Source: Thermoprotei archaeon (GTDB taxonomy: Archaea; Thermoproteota; Nitrososphaeria; Geothermarchaeales; JDFR-13). From it: a stretch of 12,142 nt of DNA. The DNA is taken from positions 1 through 12,142 of the forward strand of contig DQVL01000033.1 of assembly GCA_015661745.1 (NCBI GenBank), read 5' to 3'. The position numbers were made by a program, and so were the translations under genes. This document shows, piece by piece, positions 1-5,223 of this stretch (position 1 is the stretch's first letter; the number at the start of each line of letters is the position of its first letter). A model generated the notes under the pieces. It made no database searches and was not told the origin of the DNA. It saw nothing but the letters and a program-made list of their open reading frames with translations.

Positions 1-91
1 CGGTGAACCCCCCCAGACTCCCAGATGAAGTACTGGCGAGAAGCCAGCACGGAACGGGAGAACCACCGTCCATCAGGGCGGGGTAGTTCAC
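1..91 (+). ncRNA. 3' end of a TnpB-type transposon / omega-RNA-like scaffold (copy 1, cut by the window edge)
   Basis: This is the right-hand part of the same repeat seen at 4321-4408 and 10335-10424. GTGAAC (3-8) can pair with GTTCAC (86-91). Between them sit hairpins CTGGC/GCCAG (33-37 with 43-47) and CCGTCC/GGGCGG (66-71 with 76-81, loop ATCA). This order (long-range stem, two hairpins, end) matches the right end of the tnpAB element at 6636-6718 and is typical of IS605-type right ends, which double as TnpB guide-RNA scaffolds. The frame from GTG at 3 stays open for 27 codons to TAG at 84-86 and resembles a TnpB C-terminal tail, so a real tnpB may lie left of the window. The guide position would start near 92. 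Confidence 0.6.
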
Positions 92-204
92 GAGTTAAAG
101 ATAGTTGCAGAGGATATATTAATGGAGTTAACCCGGCGATATATGGAACGTGTAGGCGTGAGATCCCCAATAGGGGTGCTGCTTGCTGGGCTTGAGAATA
201 TAGC

Positions 205-416
205 CTATGGACCGGCCAAACTATATTCCTCATGCAAAAGCTCCTTTACAAGTTCTGGGTCAACATCTACTACTTTAGGCTTCAAGGCTTTTAAAAGAGT
301 CTATCCCCTGTAACCTCCACTATAACCTCGTCACCCTCATTAATACCCAATGCATCCCTCAGCTTCTTAGGTAAGATTATAATGCCTTTCCTACGGACTT
401 TTAAGACGATTCTCAT
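205..416 (-). pseudogene. AbrB/MazE-type (SpoVT-AbrB fold) antitoxin, frameshifted
   Basis: From the ATG at 414-416 the minus strand reads MRIVLKVRRKGIIILPKK and on through a typical swapped-hairpin AbrB domain (LRDALGINEGDEVIVEV), a DNA-binding antitoxin fold. The frame stops at TAA 291-293 after 41 residues. Shifting frame there resumes a family-like tail (KALKPKVVDVDPELVKELL, then HEEYSLAGP) to a stop at 205-207. This looks like one antitoxin of about 70 residues broken by an indel near 290-296, next to an A/T run. No PIN toxin follows on the minus strand; transposon-end DNA (1-91) lies there instead, so the toxin was probably lost. A palindromic promoter is kept at 442-458. The AbrB domain is clear; the frameshift would need read-level confirmation. 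Confidence 0.72.
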
Positions 417-441
417 ATATTCCCCTACCTAAGAATAGTAT

Positions 442-458
442 AACTATATATAATAGTT
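442..458 (-). promoter_or_regulatory. Palindromic promoter/operator of the AbrB antitoxin gene
   Basis: AACTAT (442-447) and ATAGTT (453-458) form a perfect inverted repeat around ATATA, so on the minus strand a TATA-like TTATATATA (445-453) lies inside the palindrome about 30 bases upstream of the antitoxin ATG at 416. TA antitoxins usually bind such sites to repress their own promoter. The assignment is inferred from position and symmetry. Confidence 0.45.
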
Positions 459-486
459 TAACCAAAGCATAATGGTTTACAAACTA

Positions 487-512
487 TCGCTAAAAAAGCT
501 TATGAATTTATT
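487..512 (+). repeat. 26-base dispersed repeat, copy A (second copy at 5126-5151)
   Basis: TCGCTAAAAAAGCTTATGAA and the following TTTATT match 5126-5151 with a single difference (A/G). A weaker relative begins at 2273 (TCGCTA followed by TTGAATT). The 5126 copy lies in the presumed left end of the tnpAB element, so this may be a solo left-end remnant. Alternatively it may be coding debris: from ATG at 472 a 26-codon frame reads MVYKLSLKKLMNLFEEC and on, and the 5126 copy can be read similarly. Confidence 0.5.
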
Positions 513-525
513 TGAAGAGTGTAAT

Positions 526-566
526 ATGCATTGCATCGAACAGTTATAATCTCCACTTTAAATATA
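526..566 (+). promoter_or_regulatory. Promoter region of the ATPase cassette
   Basis: A strong archaeal TATA box TTTAAATATA lies at 557-566. A small palindrome ATGCA-T-TGCAT (526-536) sits just upstream and could be an operator. The box is only 5 bases from the ATG at 571 but about 24 bases from the GTG at 583, so a leaderless start at 583 fits better, unless the weaker TTATAAT at 544-550 is used. Confidence 0.45.
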
Positions 567-570
567 TTAT

Positions 571-1587
571 ATGGTGGATTCCGTGGCACCCCAGTGCTAC
601 ATTGAAGAGATAGATATACAGGAATTTAGGGGGATAAGGGGGCTCAAGAATCCTATAAAACTATCAAAGTATAATATCATAATAGGTAGGAATAATGTAG
701 GAAAGACGGCGCTTCTTGAGGCGCTATATCTACTCCCATCACCATATGATTCCATAAGAGGACAGCCCTTAATTGGAAGACATAGAATGCCATTAGTTAT
801 AAATCTCCATGGAGGAGACTGGACATCTTTAATATATGGTTATAGTGGCTACGCAAAGTTAAGCTATAAACTATCAACCAATGTAACACTTGAGTTTAAT
901 CTATCATATAAACCTGAGTATTTAAGGGTGGATGGTGAAGAGGCTGGAATAGATCTCTATATAGACTCTATATCTAAGTGCTTTAATATTAAAGAGGAGG
1001 ATGTTAGCCGCTTAACATTCTTAATTCCTAATGATACCCTATTCATTAAAGACCTACATGGAAGGCTACTAGAGGTATGGGATGCCATAGTTAAGGAGGG
1101 GTTGCATAGGGAGATTGTAAGTAGGTTGGTGAACCCTGTAGTTTATGATAAGTTTACGGAGATACTTATTGAGAGAAATCAACTTAAGTTACGTAATGAG
1201 GTTGGGGGTGATATTGGGCCATTGTATATCACGTTAACCGATTTAGGTGATGGTGTTGAGAAGGTCACCACTGTAGGGCTAGCATTAGAATACTTCAAAC
1301 CTAGAGTCGTTTTATGGGATGACCTCGAGGTCGCTATGCATCCAGGTTTAGTAAGGTCCATACTTAGATGGCTAACTTCGAGGGATTGGCAGGTGGTCAT
1401 ATCTACTCATAGTATAGACGTCCTCAATATATTTACTGATCTGGGTTTGAAGGATGGGAAGATAATATTGTTAAGGAAGACATCCGATGACTTCATAGAG
1501 GTATCCAGCTACACCCCAATGGAGATGGGGGATATCATAGAGAAGGGGATAGATATCAGGAAGATCATAGATATCTTGGAGCTATGA
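571..1587 (+). CDS. AAA/ABC-type ATPase of the OLD/RecF-like (AAA_15/AAA_21) class, probable defence ATPase
   Basis: 338 residues. The N-terminus has the RecF/OLD/SMC-like strand IEEIDIQEFRGI (11-22) and Walker A GRNNVGKT (39-46). An ABC-signature-like segment TDLGDGVEKV (223-232) precedes Walker B RVVLWDDLEVAMHP (245-258), and the switch histidine is in VISTHSID (276-283). This is a complete single-protein ATPase with an insertion between Walker A and the signature, as in OLD-like, PARIS AriA and other phage-defence ATPases. The usual Walker B Asp-Glu appears as Asp250-Asp251, with Glu253 in the conserved 'E..xHP' position. The next gene starts 23 bases after its stop, so the two probably form an operon. 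The start may be GTG 583 (see promoter). No nuclease domain is fused, so the effector, if any, should be the partner. ATPase fold is sure; defence role is inferred from architecture and the TA-rich context. Confidence 0.85.
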   Translation: MVDSVAPQCYIEEIDIQEFRGIRGLKNPIKLSKYNIIIGRNNVGKTALLEALYLLPSPYDSIRGQPLIGRHRMPLVINLHGGDWTSLIYGYSGYAKLSYKLSTNVTLEFNLSYKPEYLRVDGEEAGIDLYIDSISKCFNIKEEDVSRLTFLIPNDTLFIKDLHGRLLEVWDAIVKEGLHREIVSRLVNPVVYDKFTEILIERNQLKLRNEVGGDIGPLYITLTDLGDGVEKVTTVGLALEYFKPRVVLWDDLEVAMHPGLVRSILRWLTSRDWQVVISTHSIDVLNIFTDLGLKDGKIILLRKTSDDFIEVSSYTPMEMGDIIEKGIDIRKIIDILEL

Positions 1588-1610
1588 AACTATATGAAGA
1601 GTGAGGCTAC

Positions 1611-2204
1611 ATGAAATTCTATGAAGGTGAAGTGGTAAGCACTGATGGCATAGTATTCCTTACCGGTGATGGTGGCCGTGAGAAGAGAGTGATTGAGGCA
1701 CTAGCTGAAAAGTATAACCATAAGAAGACGATTTTTAGACCAACATTCATTCCTCATAGAACGGGCCTCACCGGTGTGGTGGAGCAATTGGCAACCCTAA
1801 CTAATTTAAAAATTAGCGTTAAGTCTTATCTAATAGTAATTGATAAGGAGCATGTAAATAATTTTAGCCAGGTTGAGAGGAAGTTAGGTACCTATGGATT
1901 CGAGATACTTGAAAAAAAATTAGAAGAGGGGGCATGGATAGTAAAGTGTAGGAAGGGTGTTAAGGAGATAATGTTGTATTTGGCTGTGATGGGGGAGGAA
2001 AAGTGTATAGAAGAGAATTTAGCTAAGCTAATTAGGCTAAGGTTCGGTGAAGAAGTTGGACCGACAAAGAGAGAGTTAGATAAATGGCTGAAAAGTAGGG
2101 GGATGAATGAAAGAAGTATTATAGAGGGTGCAGGTGAGGATGTATTGAGAAAATCACTACCAAACCTTGTCACACTATTAGAAGAGATTAATATAACTCT
2201 TTAA
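1611..2204 (+). CDS. Unknown partner protein of the ATPase, possibly divergent TOPRIM-like effector
   Basis: 197 residues, no family recognised with confidence. It follows the ATPase by 23 bases with a modest Shine-Dalgarno (GTGAGG, 1601-1606). An early strand-loop-helix FLTGDGGREKRVIEALA (16-32) and a later hydrophobic strand ending in acidic residues YLIVIDKEHV (73-82) are spaced like the first and second acidic motifs of TOPRIM or DUF4276-type Rossmann domains, but the canonical TOPRIM Glu-Gly is not evident. The C-terminal half (130-197) is charged and helical with no membrane segment or signal peptide. ATPase plus small acidic-motif partner is the layout of PARIS (AriA/AriB) and two-gene OLD systems, so it may be the nuclease or toxin triggered by the ATPase. 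That assignment is inference; only the gene and its pairing are well supported. Confidence 0.7.
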   Translation: MKFYEGEVVSTDGIVFLTGDGGREKRVIEALAEKYNHKKTIFRPTFIPHRTGLTGVVEQLATLTNLKISVKSYLIVIDKEHVNNFSQVERKLGTYGFEILEKKLEEGAWIVKCRKGVKEIMLYLAVMGEEKCIEENLAKLIRLRFGEEVGPTKRELDKWLKSRGMNERSIIEGAGEDVLRKSLPNLVTLLEEINITL

Positions 2205-2333
2205 AGATGAGAAGAAGCCGTATTTAGAACCTAGACAGAATATCCATAACCCTAAAAAACCTATATAAAAAGTCGCTAGTAAATCAATTGAATTATCCCA
2301 TTTGATTCGATGGAGGCTATCTATAGATAATCC
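2205..2333. other. Intergenic stretch with repeat-like motif
   Basis: No gene seen. AAAAGTCGCTA (2269-2279) matches the start of the dispersed repeat at 5122-5132, and GAATT follows at similar spacing, suggesting a degraded third copy. It lies about 60 bases left of the right-end relic at 2334-2402, so together they could be the two ends of a shrunken element of about 130 bases. Confidence 0.35.
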
Positions 2334-2402
2334 ATAAACCCAAGATAAAGTATTGGTGTAAAGCCAGTATGGAATGGGGAGACCCCTGATTTTAGTTAGG
2401 GG
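2334..2402 (+). repeat. Degenerate omega-RNA/right-end-like relic (copy 4)
   Basis: The segment AGTATTGGTG/AAAGCCAG-TATGGAATGGGGAGA aligns with the hairpin and linker of the elements at 4321-4408 and 10335-10424. Stem TTGGT/GCCAG (2353-2357 with 2363-2367) is retained with wobble pairs, and CCCCT/AGGGG (2383-2387 with 2398-2402) takes the place of the last hairpin. The terminal TAGTTCAC and the GTGAAC partner are missing, so the long-range stem cannot form. Its right edge lies 6 bases from the stop codon of the minus-strand nucleotidyltransferase gene. Confidence 0.55.
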
Positions 2403-2407
2403 GCCTG

Positions 2408-2833
2408 CTAATCCAGATTGTACTGAGTTGATGGGGATAAGAATCTATCTTCATCAATGGATTTTAGGAGTAGCTTCTCCAGTAGTAGGGGTATCCTCTC
2501 TAGAATGACTCTACCCTCACTCAAAACCTTCTCTATATACCATGGGGGTGCATAGTTAAGTATCCTAGTATCTACTTTGTATCCTAGTTTATCCGTTAGA
2601 GCCTCATCCAGATCAAATTTATAGTCTAGTGGGTCGATCCCACCCCTTATATAGACCGCCACATCAATATCTCTAAATGGGTACTCCCTAAGGAATGACC
2701 CATATATAACAGCCAATAAAATCTCGTTACGCCTAGATAGTTCCACCCCCAACCTATTTATAACAATATCCTTCTCATCCCAAGAGAGCTGGTAGAATCT
2801 AAACCGCTCCCTAATCTCAATCTCCAGAGGCAT
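2408..2833 (-). CDS. mntA: MNT-type nucleotidyltransferase antitoxin (MntA-like)
   Basis: 141 residues from the ATG at 2831-2833. That start is preferred over the upstream TTG (2851) because GAGGAGG lies 9 bases before it. The minimal nucleotidyltransferase signature is complete: GSF (45-47), the Asp pair DID (55-57) and a third Asp in YKVDTRIL (Asp88). In HepT/MntA systems this enzyme transfers AMP from ATP onto a tyrosine of the HEPN toxin, silencing it. It overlaps the 3' end of the HEPN gene by 17 bases, so the two are translationally coupled. The C-terminal tail beyond VILERI is helical and ends beside the transposon-end relic (2334-2402), which may have reshaped the last codons. Function by family is strong. 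Confidence 0.88.
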   Translation of the reverse strand: MPLEIEIRERFRFYQLSWDEKDIVINRLGVELSRRNEILLAVIYGSFLREYPFRDIDVAVYIRGGIDPLDYKFDLDEALTDKLGYKVDTRILNYAPPWYIEKVLSEGRVILERIPLLLEKLLLKSIDEDRFLSPSTQYNLD

Positions 2834-3239
2834 ATCTCTCAACCTCCTCAATAAATTTCTTGACAGCTTCTAACCCATTCCCCCTAGCTTCATCATAGAT
2901 TCTAGTGTCATCGACCACCCAATATCTATGTATTATAAGGTTTCTTAGGCGGGCTAGACGCATCATATTTTGACCTATCTCCCGTGATATAACACCCTTC
3001 TCCACCAACCTTCTAAATACCTCTATATAACCATCAAAATGTCTTTCACCTAGCTCCCTAAGTATATGTAGCCCTAATGATGTTGAAGCCTCAACCACCT
3101 CGATAATAGCGAGTCTAAGAGTGTATATATTTCTGATATCACTCAGGAAACTATTCAGATCCATCTCTACAATACCACCAGCTATATCTAATGAATACTC
3201 TATATCTCTTAATAGCTTCTTTAAAAGCTCTCTATCCAT
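2817..3239 (-). CDS. hepT: HEPN-domain RNase toxin (HepT-like)
   Basis: 140 residues, all helical. The HEPN signature R-X4-H-X-Y is present as RNLIIHRY (Arg99, His104, Tyr106): Arg and His make the RNase site formed across a dimer, and Tyr106 is the residue that the cognate MNT enzyme AMPylates in characterised HepT proteins. Toxin first, antitoxin second, with a 17-base overlap, is the standard order of this type VII module. The ATG at 3239 follows GAGGGG directly; a possible TATA (TTATAAT on the minus strand, about 3255-3261) lies close upstream. All key residues are present, so the module looks active. Confidence 0.88.
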   Translation of the reverse strand: MDRELLKKLLRDIEYSLDIAGGIVEMDLNSFLSDIRNIYTLRLAIIEVVEASTSLGLHILRELGERHFDGYIEVFRRLVEKGVISREIGQNMMRLARLRNLIIHRYWVVDDTRIYDEARGNGLEAVKKFIEEVERYASGD

Positions 3240-3423
3240 CCCCCTCAGTTAAACATTATAACAACCGAGTTAATATTTGCCATGAGATGTCGATGGAGAT
3301 TGTATGGAGTGGAGTAGGTATGGAGCGATGTCATCACATGGAGAAAACGATCTACTAAATGAGTATATAGTTTAACCTATTAAAGTTGGGAGAAAGCCAA
3401 ATACCACTCCTACTGGATATCAT

Positions 3424-3759
3424 TTAGAGAATGGTTAACTTAACATCCTCTATAACCGTTTTGATATATTTGAAGTGCTTATCCATCGTTATTATTTCAT
3501 ATCCATTATTATATCCTATAGCCATGATAATAAGGTCTACGGAAGGGAGGGGATTCCCCTTCTTCCTTAATTCTATCTGCCATCTAATAGCTGTATCATA
3601 ATCTTCTTTCGTAGGATATAAAATTTCACTGGCAGCCGTGAGTGCAGGGGGATATTCAATGACTGTATATATCGTTATATAGCCAGGTATTTTCTCAACC
3701 TTTTCTTTAGATATAAGCTTTATTACTGCGCTTGTGTCGTAGAGTCTAGGCGATTCCAC
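3424..3759 (-). CDS. vapC: VapC-type PIN-domain ribonuclease toxin (pair 1)
   Basis: 111 residues with all four PIN acidic residues: Asp8 in LYDTSAV, Glu35 in TVIEYP, Asp75 in SVDLIIMA and Asp93 in TMDKHF. These bind Mg2+ for RNA cleavage. The start is GTG (3757-3759), preceded by GAGGGA, and overlaps the end of the vapB gene by 37 bases, so translation is coupled. It is somewhat shorter than the usual 125-140 residues, mostly between the first Asp and Glu, but no motif is missing. VapC toxins typically cut tRNA or rRNA; the target here is unknown. Confidence 0.88.
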   Translation of the reverse strand: MESPRLYDTSAVIKLISKEKVEKIPGYITIYTVIEYPPALTAASEILYPTKEDYDTAIRWQIELRKKGNPLPSVDLIIMAIGYNNGYEIITMDKHFKYIKTVIEDVKLTIL

Positions 3760-4013
3760 TCCCTCATCAACACCTCCCTATACAACCTTACCTCATCATT
3801 ATAGTCTAATGGCTTTAGATCCTCCATCTTAACTCCCTTCTCAACAAGCCTATTCAATAATGATTCGGAGGATTCAACCCTCTCCATCTCCTCCAGACGT
3901 TTCAGATGCTGGATAATACTCTCTCTAATGACCTGGCTCCAGTTAACATCCTTATACCGCCTCATAGCCTCCAGAATCTTTTTCGGGAGTCTCACCGTGA
4001 AATTGGCACTCAT
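3723..4013 (-). CDS. vapB: VapB-type ribbon-helix-helix antitoxin (pair 1)
   Basis: 96 residues from the ATG at 4011-4013. The longer frame back to 4058 is rejected because it crosses the promoter palindrome and starts with an atypical MYIYTCTYIQ. MSANFTVRLPKKILEAMRRY forms the RHH strand and first helix, then VNWSQVIRESI the second helix. The C-terminal half (roughly 45-96) is the charged tail that wraps the PIN toxin. RHH dimers bind operator palindromes, and a nested inverted repeat is present just upstream (4025-4076). It overlaps vapC, giving one vapBC transcript. Confidence 0.87.
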   Translation of the reverse strand: MSANFTVRLPKKILEAMRRYKDVNWSQVIRESIIQHLKRLEEMERVESSESLLNRLVEKGVKMEDLKPLDYNDEVRLYREVLMREWNRLDSTTQAQ

Positions 4014-4024
4014 CACATCCCCAT

Positions 4025-4076
4025 TATATTGTATGTATGTGCATGTATATATATACATATATATCCATACAATATA
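4025..4076 (-). promoter_or_regulatory. Nested palindromic operator/promoter of vapBC pair 1
   Basis: TATATTGTATG (4025-4035) and CATACAATATA (4066-4076) are a perfect 11-base inverted repeat. Centred between them is a perfect 16-base palindrome ATGTATATATATACAT (4043-4058) that contains the TATA element, 30-45 bases upstream of the vapB ATG at 4013. This gives three possible RHH-binding places and would let VapB or VapBC cover the TATA box. The right arm shares ATACAATATAAA with 5089-5100 upstream of the other vapB. Confidence 0.65.
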
Positions 4077-4163
4077 AAGCTATGTAACCAACTCCATGAG
4101 ACAGCGTAATTTAAAGTCCATATAAAATGAAGGATATAAAATGGGCTTAACCTAAATAGAATT

Positions 4164-4408
4164 TTATCTCCTTGTTGTCTGCAAACCCTCTTCCGAATGA
4201 ATAGAAAAGAGGCGATGGTTTTAAATATTCCTGTAAACATCGGATTTTCTGGGATTTTCCCATTGAGAATAGAGGCTTGAGTAGCCCATGCCTTATCGAG
4301 ATGTATGGGATGGGGGAGCTGTGAAACCCCGGAACTTCCAGATGGAGTATTGGTGAGAAGCCAGGATGGAACGGGAGAAACCACATCCATCAAGATGGGA
4401 CAGTTCAC
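4164..4408 (+). ncRNA. Solitary omega-RNA-like element with its own promoter (copy 2)
   Basis: About 70% alike over its whole length to 10170-10424 and bearing no protein gene. In order: left end TTATCTCCTTGTTG (4164-4177), hairpin CCTCTT/AAGAGG (4187-4192 with 4207-4212), TATA box TTTTAAATA (4219-4227), hairpin TGGGA-TTT-TCCCA (4250-4254 with 4258-4262), hairpin CCCATGC/GTATGGG (4285-4291 with 4303-4309), long-range stem GTGAAAC with GTTCAC (4321-4327 and 4403-4408), hairpin TTGGT/GCCAG (4350-4354 with 4360-4364), and a weak CATC/GATG hairpin (4384-4387 with 4394-4397). The order matches the 3' end of the complete tnpB here. It ends 17 bases before the stop codon of the second vapC, so guide-position RNA would be antisense to that mRNA. 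It could be a MITE-like transposon relic or an active RNA gene. Confidence 0.6.
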
Positions 4409-4424
4409 GTTTGACATTTAGGTG

Positions 4425-4820
4425 TTATGGATGGACTTTAATACCAAGTTTTGTTGCTACTTTAGCCTGCTCATCATCCAGTGTTAGGAGTGTTCCACCC
4501 ATACTACGTGCCAATACAATATATAGTGAGTCATACACAGTTAACCTATTCTCTAAAGCGATCTTTAAAGCATCATCTATATACTCTATCTCGGGATATA
4601 AAGTTATGTTCCTACCTATCATAGATTTTAATATATTATATGCTTTTAACGCGTCATCAAAGCTTATATATTCTCTATAATATGCCTTCCATATAGCGTT
4701 AGAGACCTCCTTAAGAAGATGATCTATAGATACAGCCCTCACAAGATACTCTGCAATATCTCTCCATCCATCTTCACGGAGTATGAATGCTGTGAGAGCT
4801 GATGCATCAACTACTATCAC
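4425..4820 (-). CDS. vapC: VapC-type PIN-domain ribonuclease toxin (pair 2)
   Basis: 131 residues, normal length. The four catalytic acids are Asp5 (VVDASAL), Glu38 (LLKEVSNAIW), Asp97 (TVYDSLYIVLA) and Asp115 (TLDDEQ). The LKEVSNAIWK and YDSLYIVLA motifs are classic for archaeal VapC. The GTG start (4818-4820) is preceded by a strong GAGGGAGG and overlaps vapB by 14 bases. The stop codon is followed within 17 bases by the end of the omega-RNA-like element at 4164-4408. Sequence divergence from pair 1 is high, so this is not a recent duplication. Confidence 0.92.
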   Translation of the reverse strand: MIVVDASALTAFILREDGWRDIAEYLVRAVSIDHLLKEVSNAIWKAYYREYISFDDALKAYNILKSMIGRNITLYPEIEYIDDALKIALENRLTVYDSLYIVLARSMGGTLLTLDDEQAKVATKLGIKVHP

Positions 4821-5037
4821 GATCCTCCCTCACAGATGATGCGGAGAAACCTTTGGGTACCCTCCATCCGGCGTTGGAGAGGATCTCCATTACAGTTTTA
4901 AAGTTTTCTTCAGCCTCTAGCTCCCTAACCTTCTCTTCAACAAACCTTCTAAGTTCTTCACTCCAATTAATCCTATCCCTATACTTATCCATCAACTCCT
5001 TAATCTCCCTCCTAACCTTAAAACTGACAACACTCAT
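4807..5037 (-). CDS. vapB: VapB-type antitoxin (pair 2)
   Basis: 76 residues from the ATG at 5035-5037, preferred to a longer frame from 5058 because a TATA-like TTTATATG (about 5056-5063 on the minus strand) lies roughly 23 bases upstream, giving a leaderless start. MSVVSFKVRREIKELMDKYR followed by INWSEELRRFVEEKVRELEA has the strand-helix-helix pattern of RHH-like archaeal VapB proteins, then a toxin-binding tail (NAGWRVPKGF). It overlaps vapC by 14 bases and is cotranscribed with it. Confidence 0.85.
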   Translation of the reverse strand: MSVVSFKVRREIKELMDKYRDRINWSEELRRFVEEKVRELEAEENFKTVMEILSNAGWRVPKGFSASSVREDRDSS

Positions 5038-5047
5038 TAGACCCCTA

Positions 5048-5100
5048 AATAATACCATATAAACTACTAATTAATAATACCAGTAAGTATACAATATAAA
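5048..5100 (-). promoter_or_regulatory. Promoter/operator region of vapBC pair 2
   Basis: AATAATACC occurs twice as a direct repeat (5048-5056 and 5073-5081), flanking the TATA element, which suits a repressor. ATACAATATAAA (5089-5100) is identical to 4067-4078 upstream of vapB pair 1 and lies at nearly the same distance from the start codon (52 versus 54 bases), pointing to a shared regulatory site or a duplicated upstream region. Confidence 0.45.
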
Positions 5101-5190
5101 ACCCCCCAGAAAATTCTTACAAAAGTCGCTAAGAAAGCTTATGAATTTATTCATGAGATGGATTAGGGGAGGTGGGTGGGTTATCGATAA

Positions 5191-5219
5191 GTTTAAATAT
5201 ATCCACAACTTTAAAGTTG
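5191..5219 (+). promoter_or_regulatory. tnpA promoter with 14-base palindrome
   Basis: TATA box GTTTAAATATA (5191-5201) is about 27 bases before the tnpA ATG (5224), so the mRNA is probably leaderless. Between them CAACTTTAAAGTTG (5206-5219) is a perfect palindrome, which could be the left-end hairpin bound by TnpA, making transposase binding also autorepressive. Confidence 0.5.
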
Positions 5220-5223
5220 ATAG

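Noticed and set aside
122..313. Plus-strand 63-codon frame near the left edge
   Set aside because: It lies largely opposite the AbrB antitoxin relic, its second half is low-complexity Ser/Thr, and it matches no family I recognise.
1179..1400. Minus-strand frames inside the ATPase and its partner gene (also 1892-2173)
   Set aside because: Shadows of well-supported plus-strand genes; Ser/Pro-rich with no motif.
3384..3412. Possible fifth omega-like copy (TTGG-GAGAAAG-CCAA)
   Set aside because: Only a four-pair hairpin and a few flanking bases agree with the elements; too little to call homologous.
4013..4417. Minus-strand frames of 134 and 79 codons across the element at 4164-4408 (and similar frames at 10090-10493)
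   Set aside because: They run antisense to the structured RNA-like repeats; their resemblance to each other follows from the DNA repeat, and they have no domain signature or ribosome site.
4802..5062. Plus-strand frame opposite vapB pair 2
   Set aside because: Ser/Leu-rich shadow of the antisense antitoxin gene, which has clear family features.
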